Assembly (NCBI RefSeq): GCF_900177765.1
Contig: NZ_FXWI01000006.1
Coordinates: 1-64,000, forward strand
Origin: Agreia sp. VKM Ac-1783
Lineage (GTDB): Bacteria > Actinomycetota > Actinomycetes > Actinomycetales > Microbacteriaceae
Direction: 5' to 3'
Length of the DNA stretch: 64,000 nucleotides
The notes under the pieces are model-generated. The model was given only the letters and a program-made list of their open reading frames with translations, searched no databases and had not been told where the DNA came from. A program made the position numbers and the translations under genes. Shown one piece after another: positions 1 through 8,073 of the stretch (its first letter is position 1; every line of letters starts with the position of its first letter).

Positions 1-111
1 GTGCACATCTCCTCCGACGCCGCCGGCCTGCTGAACAAGACCTTCAGCACCGACGCCGTCAAGCCCGGACTCCTCGTCGGAATCGCCAAGATCACCGTCA
101 ACACCAAGTAA
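1..111 (+). CDS. C-terminal end of a secreted-looking protein (5' end outside window)
   Basis: An open frame runs in from the left edge and stops with TAA at 109-111, giving 36 residues with the pattern DAAGLLNKTF...VKPGLLVGIAKITVNTK. The alternation of a short helix-like stretch with a final beta strand resembles the C-termini of extracellular domain proteins common in Microbacteriaceae, but 36 residues are too few to assign a family. A strong hairpin follows directly, so this is the last gene of its transcript. The first codon here happens to be GTG but is unlikely to be the start. Confidence 0.6.
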   Translation: MHISSDAAGLLNKTFSTDAVKPGLLVGIAKITVNTK

Positions 112-127
112 CACCCCGCACAACCCG

Positions 128-157
128 AATGGCCCGCCGCTTACGCGGCGGGCCATT
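128..157 (+). terminator. Strong intrinsic-type terminator hairpin
   Basis: A perfect 13-bp stem (AATGGCCCGCCGC with its complement) closes a 4-nt TTAC loop, 16 nt after the stop codon of the preceding partial gene. There is no long T-run after it, as is usual for actinobacterial terminators. It separates that gene from the glycosyltransferase pair. Confidence 0.8.
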
Positions 158-203
158 CTGCTACCCCCGAACATTCCCAGCCCGATGATGCAAGGATCAA
201 TCA

Positions 204-1670
204 GTGAGAACAGTCCTGACCCTTGCCGCCACCGCGGCTATCGCGGTAGCCATCGGCTTCGCGACGACCCAGTTGCAACTGTTCACCCGCGCTGACGCTC
301 CCGCTTTCATCGTCGTGATCGGAGCGGCCTGGCTCTTCTTCGCCCTCGCCTTTCTCGCCCTGAGAAAAGTCCCGGCCCGCCATGTGACGGCCGTCATCAT
401 CGCCGGATCCCTCGCCATAGGCGGAGCCGCGCTGCTCGGGCCGCCGAACACCAGCACCGATTCGGCGCGCTACGCCTGGGACGGCATCGTCACCAACGCC
501 GGAGTCTCCCCCTACGCCCACATTCCCGTGGCCGACTCCACGAAGGAGTTGCGCCCCGACTGGCTCTTTCCGACCCCCGCCGGCACGGCCGTCGCCGACA
601 GCGCCGCCGCCGGCAAGAACGACGTCGATCACGATGCGGACTGCCCTGGCGTCGGAAACCGGTACAACGACACCAAGTCGTCGCCCTCGCGAGAACTGCT
701 CTGCACCGCGATAAATCGACCGCACGATCCCACCATCTATCCGCCGATGGCCGAGCTCTACTTCGCCAGCGTGCGCTGGTTCGTCGACCCGAGCGTCCAA
801 TACTGGCCATTCCAGGTCGGCGGTCTCGTGATCTCACTCGGCATCACCTGGATGCTCCTCGTCGCCCTCCGCCGCCGCGGCATGGATCCGAGATGGGCGG
901 CCCTCTGGGCCTGGTGTCCCCTGGTCGCGACGGAGGCGATCACCAACTCGCACGTAGACGTTCTCGGGGTGGCGCTCGCACTCGCGGCCAGCCTGCTCGT
1001 GGCATCCGGCAAGCGGGTCTGGGGCGGAATCGCGCTCGGCGCGGCCATCGCAACCAAACTCATCCCCGTGATCGTCGCGCCACCCCTGTTGAAGAAGCGG
1101 CCCCTCACGCTCATCCTGGTCTCAGTCGCCACCTTCGCCGCACTCTACGTTCCCTACGTGCTGACCTCGGGAATCAAGGTTCTCGGCTACCTTCCCGGCT
1201 ACCTGTCTGAAGAGGGCTATGAAGACGGAACCAGCTTCGCCCTGCTCTCGACCGTCCTGCCGGGCAAGTCCGCGGTAATCGTGGCCGCGATACTCATCGC
1301 CGTGATCACGGGGCTCACCTGGTGGCGCGCGAGCCCGACCTCCCCCTGGCTGCCGCAGCTGGTCCTCATCGGCAGCATCCTCATCATCGTGAGCCCCCGC
1401 TACCCTTGGTACGCACTTCTGCTCATCCCCTTCATCGTTCTCAGTCAGCATTGGGAATGGTTCGCCGTAGCGCTGGCCCTCACCGTGCGTCTGTTCGTTC
1501 CCACCGTCGATGTGATGCGCGGCGGGCTCGCGCTGGCCACGTTGATCGTCGTCGTCGCATGGTTCTATAGGCAGCACCTCGCGAGAGGCGGCGGTCTCCA
1601 CCTGCCGGGCAGAGGCCGGCTCTCGAGCCAGCCCAGCGCATCCGGTCGCATCACGGAGGTATCGTCGTGA
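204..1670 (+). CDS. Membrane glycosyltransferase, GT87 / DUF2029-like
   Basis: A 488-residue multi-pass membrane protein starting with GTG. It has roughly ten hydrophobic segments from residue 5 onward and a large first extracytoplasmic loop (about 85-180) holding the SARYAWDG and SPYAHIPVAD...LRPDWLFP patterns typical of polyprenyl-phosphate-mannose-dependent (GT-C fold) mannosyltransferases. The likely role is transfer of a sugar from a lipid-linked donor to a cell-envelope glycan or glycoprotein outside the membrane; donor and acceptor cannot be told from sequence. It overlaps the next glycosyltransferase gene by 4 nt (GTGA), so the two are translationally coupled. The C-terminal tail after about residue 460 is basic and cytoplasmic. 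Confidence 0.75.
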   Translation: MRTVLTLAATAAIAVAIGFATTQLQLFTRADAPAFIVVIGAAWLFFALAFLALRKVPARHVTAVIIAGSLAIGGAALLGPPNTSTDSARYAWDGIVTNAGVSPYAHIPVADSTKELRPDWLFPTPAGTAVADSAAAGKNDVDHDADCPGVGNRYNDTKSSPSRELLCTAINRPHDPTIYPPMAELYFASVRWFVDPSVQYWPFQVGGLVISLGITWMLLVALRRRGMDPRWAALWAWCPLVATEAITNSHVDVLGVALALAASLLVASGKRVWGGIALGAAIATKLIPVIVAPPLLKKRPLTLILVSVATFAALYVPYVLTSGIKVLGYLPGYLSEEGYEDGTSFALLSTVLPGKSAVIVAAILIAVITGLTWWRASPTSPWLPQLVLIGSILIIVSPRYPWYALLLIPFIVLSQHWEWFAVALALTVRLFVPTVDVMRGGLALATLIVVVAWFYRQHLARGGGLHLPGRGRLSSQPSASGRITEVSS

Positions 1671-3244
1671 CACGCATCACAGCACTGCTGTCTCGGCGCA
1701 TCGAGATCCCTCTTCTGGCCATCGTGGCCATCGTGGTCGTCGCCATCGGCACGGATACTCCGTCGATCTGGTACGACGAAGCGGCCACGATCGTCTCGGC
1801 TACTCGCACCTGGCCCGAACTGTGGGCGATGCTGCACACCGTCGATGCGGTGCACGGGCTGTACTACGCGTTCATCCATGTCTGGTTCGACATCGTCGGG
1901 TACTCGCCGTTCACTCTGCGGCTGCCCAGCGCGATCGTCTCCGGCGGCACGGTGGCTCTCACGATGCTGCTCGCCTCACGATTCGGAACCCGCGGCTTCT
2001 CGCTACTCGCCGGAGTCGTGCTGATCACGATCCCCCGGTTCACCTGGGCGGGTATCGAGGGGCGCTCGTATGCGCTGACCGCGCTGCTCGCGGTTGCCCT
2101 GACGCTGCTGTTGATGCGGGCACTGGCGGCCGCGCGCGAACCGTCCGGCCGCTGGTCGGCCGTCTGGCCCTGGCTCGCGTACGCCGCCGTGGGGCTCTTC
2201 TCGGTGGGAATCTTCGTCTATCTCTCACTCGTCGTGGTGGCGCACGCCGTGACCGTGGTCGTGCTCACACTCTCGGGCACCCTCAACCGTCGACAGCTGT
2301 TCGCGTTCGGACGCACGGTCATTCCCCTAGGCCTGGTCTGCATTCCCTTCGTGCTCATCGTGGCCGGACAATCGGGCCAGCTCTCCTGGATCGACCCGAT
2401 CAGCCAGCGCACCCTCACCGGAATCCTCGTCACCCAGTTCGCCCCGCGCAATACGCCCTTCGCGATCTTAACCTGGGTCGTCGTGCTCGTCGGCATCACC
2501 ACGTTCATCGTGGCAAGACATTCATCTGCGGCCCGCGCCCGCGCAGCCCGCGATCTCATGGCCTGGGTGCTGCCGTGGCTGGTCGTGCCGACCGTCGTGC
2601 TCGTGCTCACCTCGGTGCTGATCACCCCGCTGTACTCCCCGCGCTACCTCACGTTCCTCATGCCCGCCCTGGCCGTGGCCATCGCCGGCGGCATCGTCGG
2701 CCTCGGCCGCTTGACCCGGCGGGCCGCTCGGCTCTCTAAGGGGCCGGCTGCGGCCCGGATGCGATCGGTTCCGTGGACCGCGTTGGCCGCGGTCGCCGGG
2801 GTGCTCGTTCTGGCCCTGCTCACGCAGCCGAGCTATGAGGGTCAGCGAACGACCGGCGCGAAGCAGAAATCTTCGTGGTCGCAGGCGGCCTGGCGCGTGG
2901 GAGAGGTCTCTTCCACTCTGCCGGCCGACGCACACCCCGCCGTCGTCTTCGGAAGCGTGGCGTGGCATCCGACCGCCACAGCACGGGTCGTCGAGTACTC
3001 GTACCCGTGGGCCTTCACCTCGCTCGACGATGTCGCCCTCGACAAACCCGTGGGCTCGCTGCCCCGGCTCTGGGAGACGTCGAACCCCGTCGACACGCAG
3101 ATGCTCGAGGGCCACAACACCGTGATCCTAGTGTCGAGCGGTCGCGATCGCGAGCTCAACGAGCAGGCGATCGAGGATGCGGGCTTCGCCGAGTCCGACA
3201 GCTGGCACTACCCGAACCTCTGGGTGAAGGTCTTCACGCGCTGA
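1667..3244 (+). CDS. Membrane glycosyltransferase, GT39/ArnT-like (GT-C fold)
   Basis: A 525-residue integral membrane protein with a GTG start inside the end of the previous gene. The first loop contains the acidic motif IWYDEAATI (about residues 32-40) followed by HTVDAVHGLYYAFIHVW and FTLRLPSAI. This matches the catalytic D-E and helix pattern of dolichyl/polyprenyl-phosphate-sugar glycosyltransferases (PMT/ArnT superfamily, glycosyltransferase 39 type). About ten further transmembrane segments follow, then a soluble C-terminal domain (about 390-525). With the GT87-like gene upstream it probably completes the same cell-surface glycan or protein-glycosylation step. Substrate unknown. Confidence 0.75.
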   Translation: MTRITALLSRRIEIPLLAIVAIVVVAIGTDTPSIWYDEAATIVSATRTWPELWAMLHTVDAVHGLYYAFIHVWFDIVGYSPFTLRLPSAIVSGGTVALTMLLASRFGTRGFSLLAGVVLITIPRFTWAGIEGRSYALTALLAVALTLLLMRALAAAREPSGRWSAVWPWLAYAAVGLFSVGIFVYLSLVVVAHAVTVVVLTLSGTLNRRQLFAFGRTVIPLGLVCIPFVLIVAGQSGQLSWIDPISQRTLTGILVTQFAPRNTPFAILTWVVVLVGITTFIVARHSSAARARAARDLMAWVLPWLVVPTVVLVLTSVLITPLYSPRYLTFLMPALAVAIAGGIVGLGRLTRRAARLSKGPAAARMRSVPWTALAAVAGVLVLALLTQPSYEGQRTTGAKQKSSWSQAAWRVGEVSSTLPADAHPAVVFGSVAWHPTATARVVEYSYPWAFTSLDDVALDKPVGSLPRLWETSNPVDTQMLEGHNTVILVSSGRDRELNEQAIEDAGFAESDSWHYPNLWVKVFTR

Positions 3245-3322
3245 CGTTCGGCGCGCTGATCGAGTACACCTCGTCGCTACGACAGGACAGATCAAGAGTT
3301 CTTCGGCGTGCCACCGGCTCAG

Positions 3323-3363
3323 CGACGGAGTGTCGTCGATTCATCCTGTCGAACGATTCCGGT
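3323..3363. repeat. 41-bp imperfect direct repeat, copy A
   Basis: This segment matches 4481-4521 at 36 of 41 positions, including a 14-nt identical core TTCATCCTGTCGAA. It covers the stop codon and last codons of the leftward AbiEi/DUF559 gene. The two copies lie on either side of that gene in the same orientation. Confidence 0.7.
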
Positions 3364-4315
3364 TCATTCGTCGAAGACGGTGAAGTTCCTCCGCGTCCGA
3401 TACCACCCGACTGATGGCCGCCAGAGTCGATGGCCACAGGTCGAAGATGTGGTGCGGAAGAATCCGGAGCGTCGGCCGTCCGAAGGCGAACGACTGGAGC
3501 GTCTTTCCATAGTCCCAGCTGGTCTGCTCCTCTCCCGTATGCCAGGCGCGGCTGTCGATATCGAGGCCGACAACGCCGTTGATCAGCAGATCGAGGTCGC
3601 TCGAACCCGGAATACTCGCCTGCGGCTCGACCTCGAACCCTGCCCGTCGCATCCTCACCCGAACGATTGACTCGGGACCAGAGTCCGCCGCGGGATCGAG
3701 CTCGAGTCTCATCCTCTGCAATCGGCGAGGGAGAGACGTGAAGAGAGACTCGAGGTCGTGGTCGCGCACGACCTTCTTCCGCAGTGCGGAGTCGATGGCC
3801 GCGATCGCATGCTCGTCGTCGAGGCAGAGCACGGCCTGACGGAGCGCGCTCATCGGATCGACCAGCCAGTCGTACGCCCACGACCGCGCTGTTGGCGCAT
3901 TCGCGCGCTGCCAGTGCACGCGTGGTCGGCCCGGCTCCGCCCAGAAGGCCTTGTCGGTTCGACGGATCTCGGCACTCCGGCCCAGCGCGGCGATCTCGTC
4001 GAGGTGGAGGCGAGATGCCGATGCGGGAACGTGGATATGAAGCGCCCTATCGAGCCCGCCCCATACCCCGACACGGCGAAGCGCACTGACACAGCCAACA
4101 CGCCCGCCGGCGAGCACTGCCCGACGCTGGTCGATGTCGGCCTCAGGGAGCGCATACATTCCTCGGCGGAGCCGCTCGAGGCGCCCCGATCGGCATGCCA
4201 CATCGATGTCGGCAGAGTCAACTCGTGCCTCGAGGAGCGTGCGCCTCGACGCGACGTTGCCGTTACGACGGACACAATCCTGAAGGAGCCAGAGATCTCT
4301 CGAGGAAACACTCAT
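3341..4315 (-). CDS. AbiEi antitoxin-like N-terminus with DUF559/Vsr-like endonuclease domain
   Basis: A 324-residue soluble protein. Residues 1-90 hold a winged-helix start (RDLWLLQDCVRRNGNVASRRTLLEA, RLERLRRGMYAL) typical of type IV AbiEi antitoxin N-terminal domains. Residues about 225-310 resemble DUF559 (very-short-patch-repair-like) nucleases: a beta strand with DLDLLINGVVGLDIDSRAWH followed by a helix with DYGKT. In this fold the D and the D-x-D/W-H positions are the candidate metal ligands. Such proteins are numerous in Actinobacteria, usually as singletons with no partner toxin, as here. Function is unproven: it may be a regulator, a nuclease or part of a defence system. The C-terminus is encoded within a direct repeat that recurs upstream of the gene. 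Confidence 0.7.
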   Translation of the reverse strand: MSVSSRDLWLLQDCVRRNGNVASRRTLLEARVDSADIDVACRSGRLERLRRGMYALPEADIDQRRAVLAGGRVGCVSALRRVGVWGGLDRALHIHVPASASRLHLDEIAALGRSAEIRRTDKAFWAEPGRPRVHWQRANAPTARSWAYDWLVDPMSALRQAVLCLDDEHAIAAIDSALRKKVVRDHDLESLFTSLPRRLQRMRLELDPAADSGPESIVRVRMRRAGFEVEPQASIPGSSDLDLLINGVVGLDIDSRAWHTGEEQTSWDYGKTLQSFAFGRPTLRILPHHIFDLWPSTLAAISRVVSDAEELHRLRRMNRNRSTG

Positions 4316-4480
4316 TCAAGGATCGTCGTCCCGATCGACTCATCGGTGGATCACGGGTCTTCGTGGTGAGGAAAAACCGTCGAGTTCGGACTTTCGGGAG
4401 GAGAAGTCGGGGTCGAACATCGCCGGACGCTTTCGTATAACAGGACGAAAGAAGACGACGTCGGTGCGTCGTCGAACGAA

Positions 4481-4521
4481 CGACGGTGTGTCGTCAGTTC
4501 ATCCTGTCGAAGGATCCCGGT
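4481..4521. repeat. 41-bp imperfect direct repeat, copy B
   Basis: Second copy of the 3323-3363 segment (36/41 identical), lying in the 248-nt intergenic space 4316-4563. It sits close to a smaller inverted element (CGTCGTCGAACGAACGACG at 4468-4486). Apart from this repeat I see no gene in 4316-4563; it should hold the promoter of the AbiEi-like gene. Confidence 0.65.
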
Positions 4522-4563
4522 CAGGAGGTGCTGAGACAGGAGGTCGTATTCAGGAGGTCGACG

Positions 4564-5616
4564 TTACGACGGAACGGGTCCCGTCGTCGATCCCACGTGG
4601 AGTTCGCACGTGAACGCGATCGGGGTTTCGGGGCGCTCTCCCGACAGCAGCGCCGTGACCGCTGCTCCCGCAGCGTGGCCCTTCGCGCTGGCGGGCTGCA
4701 CCATTGTCGTGAGGTCGTGTGCGAAGCCGTCGATGCGGATTCCGTCGAAGCCGATCACACTAACGTCGACCCCGACCACCAGGCCGAGCTCCTCGACCGC
4801 CTGGATCACTCCGACGGCGAGCAGGTCGGCCTGCGCCACGATCGCTGTCGGCCGCTCCGCAGCACCGAGCAGGGCGAGCGCCGCGCGGCGACCGTCTTCG
4901 GGAGTGTTGTGCACCGAGGAGAAGGCCGGGGCATCCGGGTACACCTCGCGGGTGCCGAGGAGTCTCTCGCGAGTGACAGAGACGGCGATCTCGACGTCGT
5001 CGATCACGGGGCCCGCCTCGTGCCCGTCGGCGATGCCCAGGGTGGCGATGCCCACGCGCTCGTGGCCCAGCGACTGCAGGTGCCGCGCCGCGACCACCGA
5101 GGCGGCGCGGTTGTCGAGGGTCACCTCGACGAGTTCCGGCCGTGATGGCCCCTCGACCGAGACGACGGGAATGTCGCGACGACCGAAGACCTCGATCGAG
5201 TGGTCGACGCGGGTCGAGCATCCCAGCAGGATCACGGCGTCGACGGCCGCCGTGTCGATCGTGGCCGCGCCTTCGCCCGAGTCGGTGAGCAGCAGAATGC
5301 CGGCGCCCTGCGGTCCGAGCGCGGTGGCGACTCCGTCGAGAGTGATGGATGTCACGGGGTCGCGGAAGGCGTAAAGCAGGCTGCCCTCGAGAACCACTCC
5401 GATGACGCCGCTCCGCCCCTGACGCAGCGAGCGTGCCCGAGGGTCTGGACCGTCGTAGCCCAGTGAAGCCGCGGCGGCGAGCACGCGCTGGCGCGTCGCA
5501 TCTGACACCGGGCCCGAGCCGCTGAACGCGATCGAGGCGGTCGAAACGGACACGCCGGCGGCCTTGGCCACGTCGGCCAGGGTGGGACGGCGGGAGTGTT
5601 GATCGCTCGCAGTCAT
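4564..5616 (-). CDS. LacI-family transcriptional regulator
   Basis: 350 residues with an N-terminal helix-turn-helix ([22 protein letters not shown], about residues 11-32), the hinge [10 protein letters not shown] and a periplasmic-binding-protein-like effector domain ending with [13 protein letters not shown] chose the ATG at 5616 because the HTH begins 10 residues later, as usual; the same frame stays open far upstream, but that part is antisense to the permease gene. It is divergent from an MFS permease gene with a 14-bp perfect palindrome between them, so it probably represses that permease and itself. The effector is likely a sugar or sugar derivative; identity unknown. Confidence 0.9.
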   Translation of the reverse strand: MTASDQHSRRPTLADVAKAAGVSVSTASIAFSGSGPVSDATRQRVLAAAASLGYDGPDPRARSLRQGRSGVIGVVLEGSLLYAFRDPVTSITLDGVATALGPQGAGILLLTDSGEGAATIDTAAVDAVILLGCSTRVDHSIEVFGRRDIPVVSVEGPSRPELVEVTLDNRAASVVAARHLQSLGHERVGIATLGIADGHEAGPVIDDVEIAVSVTRERLLGTREVYPDAPAFSSVHNTPEDGRRAALALLGAAERPTAIVAQADLLAVGVIQAVEELGLVVGVDVSVIGFDGIRIDGFAHDLTTMVQPASAKGHAAGAAVTALLSGERPETPIAFTCELHVGSTTGPVPS

Positions 5617-5629
5617 GTTGGTAGCGTAG

Positions 5630-5643
5630 TCGAATCGATTCGA
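5630..5643. promoter_or_regulatory. LacI-type operator (14-bp palindrome)
   Basis: TCGAATCGATTCGA is a perfect palindrome centred on CG, the classical form of LacI-family operators. It lies 14 nt upstream of the LacI gene start and about 40 nt upstream of the divergent MFS gene, well placed for auto- and cross-repression. Confidence 0.7.
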
Positions 5644-5683
5644 TCTCGCGCGATACCGCTCCTCCAACTCTTCAGGACACCCC

Positions 5684-6922
5684 ATGACCACTCCCACGAG
5701 CGACGTCGCCGTGCATCCTCCGCGAACCCTCATCTCCTGGCGCAACGCGGTCTTCGTGATCTTCATCCTGAGCGGCGTGAGCATCGCCACGTGGGTGGCG
5801 CGGCTCCCCGCCATTCGCGACGGACTCGAGCTGAACACGGCCAACGTCGGCGTACTCATCTTCGGAATGTCGGCCGGTTCGGTGGTCGGACTCATCGTCG
5901 CGCCCGCCATCCTGCGCCGCTTCGGGCCCCGCGCCGGCATCACCGTCTGCATCTCCCTGGTCGCGACGGGCCTCGTTCTCATCGGCATCGGCGGAGGCCT
6001 CGTTCCCGCCGTGACCATCGCCTTCATCGGCCTGGTGCTCTTCGGCTTCGGCAACGGCGCCTGCGACGTCATGATGAACGTCGAGGGCGCGGCCGCCGAG
6101 CGGGCCATCGGCAAGACGCTGATGCCCCTGATGCACGCCATGTTCTCTGGTGGAACAGTTCTCGGCGCGGGCATCGGCGCCCTCGCCTCGGCCCTCGCCA
6201 TCCCGGTCTTCGCGCACCTGATCACGATCGCCGTCATTCTCGTCGTCGCCGTGATCGCCGCCGTCAGGTTCATCCCCCACGATCTGGATGCCGCAGACAC
6301 AGCCGACGCCGCAGGCTCAGCCCCGCGCATCCCGCTCGGCCAGCGGCTCAAGGCGAGCCTGGCCGTATGGGCCGACGCGCGCCTGCTGCTCATCGGAGCG
6401 GTGATGCTCGGAATGGCGTTCGCCGAGGGCAGCGCCAACGACTGGATCGCGATCGCGACCGTCGACGGACACGAGCAGTCCAACACCACGGGCGCCATCG
6501 TCTTCGGCATCTTCGTGGCGGCCATGACCGTCGGGCGCGTCGCGGGCGGTCCTCTGCTCGACCGCTTCGGACGCGTTCCGACGCTGCGCGTCACGGCGGT
6601 CATCGGCATCGCGGGGCTCCTGCTCTTCATCCTCTCGACCGACATGTGGGTCACTATCATCGGAGCGATCCTCTGGGGCATCGGTGCCTCGCTCGGATTC
6701 CCCGTGGGCATGAGCGCGGCCGCAGACGACGAGAAGAACTCGGCCGCTCGTGTGAGCGCCGTGGCCATCGTCGGCTACACCGCGTTCCTCGCGGGCCCAC
6801 CACTGCTCGGATTCCTGGGCGAGCACTTCGGCATCCTGAACGCCCTCTACGTGATTCTCGCGCTGCTGGTGCTGTCGTTCTTCGCGTCGCCGGCGACCCG
6901 CGAGCGCACGTACTCGAAGTAG
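5684..6922 (+). CDS. MFS permease, YbjJ-like
   Basis: 412 residues with twelve predicted transmembrane segments. The early motif [16 protein letters not shown] and the mid-protein [13 protein letters not shown] match a branch of the major facilitator superfamily typified by Escherichia coli YbjJ (transport function not established). A second member of the same branch is encoded at 19381-20589. The gene is divergent from a LacI regulator and shares an operator region with it, which points to uptake of a sugar-like compound or export of its by-products. Confidence 0.8.
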   Translation: MTTPTSDVAVHPPRTLISWRNAVFVIFILSGVSIATWVARLPAIRDGLELNTANVGVLIFGMSAGSVVGLIVAPAILRRFGPRAGITVCISLVATGLVLIGIGGGLVPAVTIAFIGLVLFGFGNGACDVMMNVEGAAAERAIGKTLMPLMHAMFSGGTVLGAGIGALASALAIPVFAHLITIAVILVVAVIAAVRFIPHDLDAADTADAAGSAPRIPLGQRLKASLAVWADARLLLIGAVMLGMAFAEGSANDWIAIATVDGHEQSNTTGAIVFGIFVAAMTVGRVAGGPLLDRFGRVPTLRVTAVIGIAGLLLFILSTDMWVTIIGAILWGIGASLGFPVGMSAAADDEKNSAARVSAVAIVGYTAFLAGPPLLGFLGEHFGILNALYVILALLVLSFFASPATRERTYSK

Positions 6923-6942
6923 GGCGCGGCTACACTCGACGG

Positions 6943-7638
6943 GTGCGTCTCGTCATTGCGAACTGTTCCGTCGACTACGCAGGCCGCCTGAGCGCGCACC
7001 TGCCGCTGGCCACCCGACTCCTCATGCTGAAGAGTGACGGGTCGATCCTGGTGCACTCCGACGGTGGCTCGTACAAGCCGCTCAACTGGATGAGCCCGCC
7101 CTGCTACATCACCTTCGACGAGCCCGATCAGACGCAGGCGGATGCCGGCATCACCGAGGTCTGGAAGGTCACCCAGAAGAAGACCGACGACGTACTGGTC
7201 GTGAGCATCTACGACGTGCTGCACGATTCGTCGCACGAACTCGGCATCGACCCCGGCCTCCAGAAAGACGGAGTCGAGGCGCACCTGCAGAAGCTGCTGG
7301 CCGAGCAGATCACCCTGCTGGGCGACGGGCACACGCTCGTTCGCCGCGAATACATGACCGCCATCGGGCCCGTCGACATCCTGGCCCGTGATTCGGGCGG
7401 CGCGGCCGTGGCCGTCGAGATCAAGCGCCGCGGCGACATCGACGGGGTCGAACAGCTGACGCGCTACCTCGAACTCATGAACCGCGACCCCCACCTGTCT
7501 CCGGCGCAGGGAATCTTCGCGGCTCAGGAGATCAAGCCTCAGGCGCGCACGCTCGCGCAGGACCGCGGCATCCGCTGCGTGGTGCTCGACTACGACGCCA
7601 TGCGCGGCCTCGACGACAGCGACTCCCGACTCTTCTAG
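6943..7638 (+). CDS. nucS: Mismatch-specific endonuclease NucS/EndoMS
   Basis: 231 residues, GTG start giving the conserved N-terminus [15 protein letters not shown]. The N-terminal dimerisation/DNA-binding part (1-120) carries [22 protein letters not shown]; the C-terminal nuclease part has the PD-(D/E)xK pattern GPVDILARD...[10 protein letters not shown], with the catalytic D, E and K intact, then [15 protein letters not shown]. NucS cuts DNA at mismatches and performs post-replicative mismatch repair in Actinobacteria, which lack MutS/MutL. The length equals that of characterised homologues. It lies 20 nt after the MFS gene and 9 nt before an SseB-like gene. Confidence 0.95.
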   Translation: MRLVIANCSVDYAGRLSAHLPLATRLLMLKSDGSILVHSDGGSYKPLNWMSPPCYITFDEPDQTQADAGITEVWKVTQKKTDDVLVVSIYDVLHDSSHELGIDPGLQKDGVEAHLQKLLAEQITLLGDGHTLVRREYMTAIGPVDILARDSGGAAVAVEIKRRGDIDGVEQLTRYLELMNRDPHLSPAQGIFAAQEIKPQARTLAQDRGIRCVVLDYDAMRGLDDSDSRLF

Positions 7639-7647
7639 GAGCCACCT

Positions 7648-8064
7648 ATGGCAACGCGCCCCATCCCCTTTCCCCGCAGCTACGTCAACACCGCCGTGCG
7701 CGACGCCCTCGCAGCCTTCGAGGCCGAGCCGAGCGTGGCCGGCATCCAGAAGGTTCTCTCGCTCGCAACATCGGGCGGGTTGGTGGTGGATGTGACGGGC
7801 TCGACCCCCGAGTCTGGCCCGCGTGTCCGCACGCTCACCTCGACAGACGGCCAGCTGGTGCTGCCCCTGTTCACGAGCCTCGCGGAGCTCGGGCTCGCAG
7901 TGCCGGAGGCCGAGCGCGCCGCGGTGCAGGGCACGATCCTGTCCGGCCGCGACGCCCTCGCGATCGTGCAGAGCGCCGAGATCGTCGCCGTGCAGTTCGA
8001 TCCGGGCAGCCGCCAGGTCATCGTGAAGCGCAGCTTCGTCGACGAGGTGCTCGGCTCGAGCTAG
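7648..8064 (+). CDS. SseB-family N-terminal domain protein
   Basis: A 138-residue soluble protein preceded by an AGGAG-type ribosome site (TAGGAGCCACCT). The segment SGGLVVDVTGS and LVLPLFTSLAELGLAVPEA...TILSGRDALAIVQSAEIVAVQFDPGSRQVIV fits the SseB N-terminal domain family (PF07179-like), whose members in Actinobacteria have no defined biochemical role. It is probably co-transcribed with nucS. The stop is followed within 10 nt by the end of the convergent gene. Confidence 0.75.
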   Translation: MATRPIPFPRSYVNTAVRDALAAFEAEPSVAGIQKVLSLATSGGLVVDVTGSTPESGPRVRTLTSTDGQLVLPLFTSLAELGLAVPEAERAAVQGTILSGRDALAIVQSAEIVAVQFDPGSRQVIVKRSFVDEVLGSS

Positions 8065-8073
8065 CCCAGCGGA

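Noticed and set aside
5617-6768. The LacI reading frame stays open far upstream, opposite the MFS gene, suggesting a 734-residue fusion
   Set aside because: The upstream part is Met/Ala/Arg/Thr-rich antisense of a GC-rich gene, has no domain, and the HTH sits at the normal distance from ATG 5616.
5596-6942. Extension of nucS upstream to make a 680-residue protein
   Set aside because: The extra part is an Arg/His-rich out-of-frame reading of the MFS gene; NucS homologues begin at the GTG at 6943.
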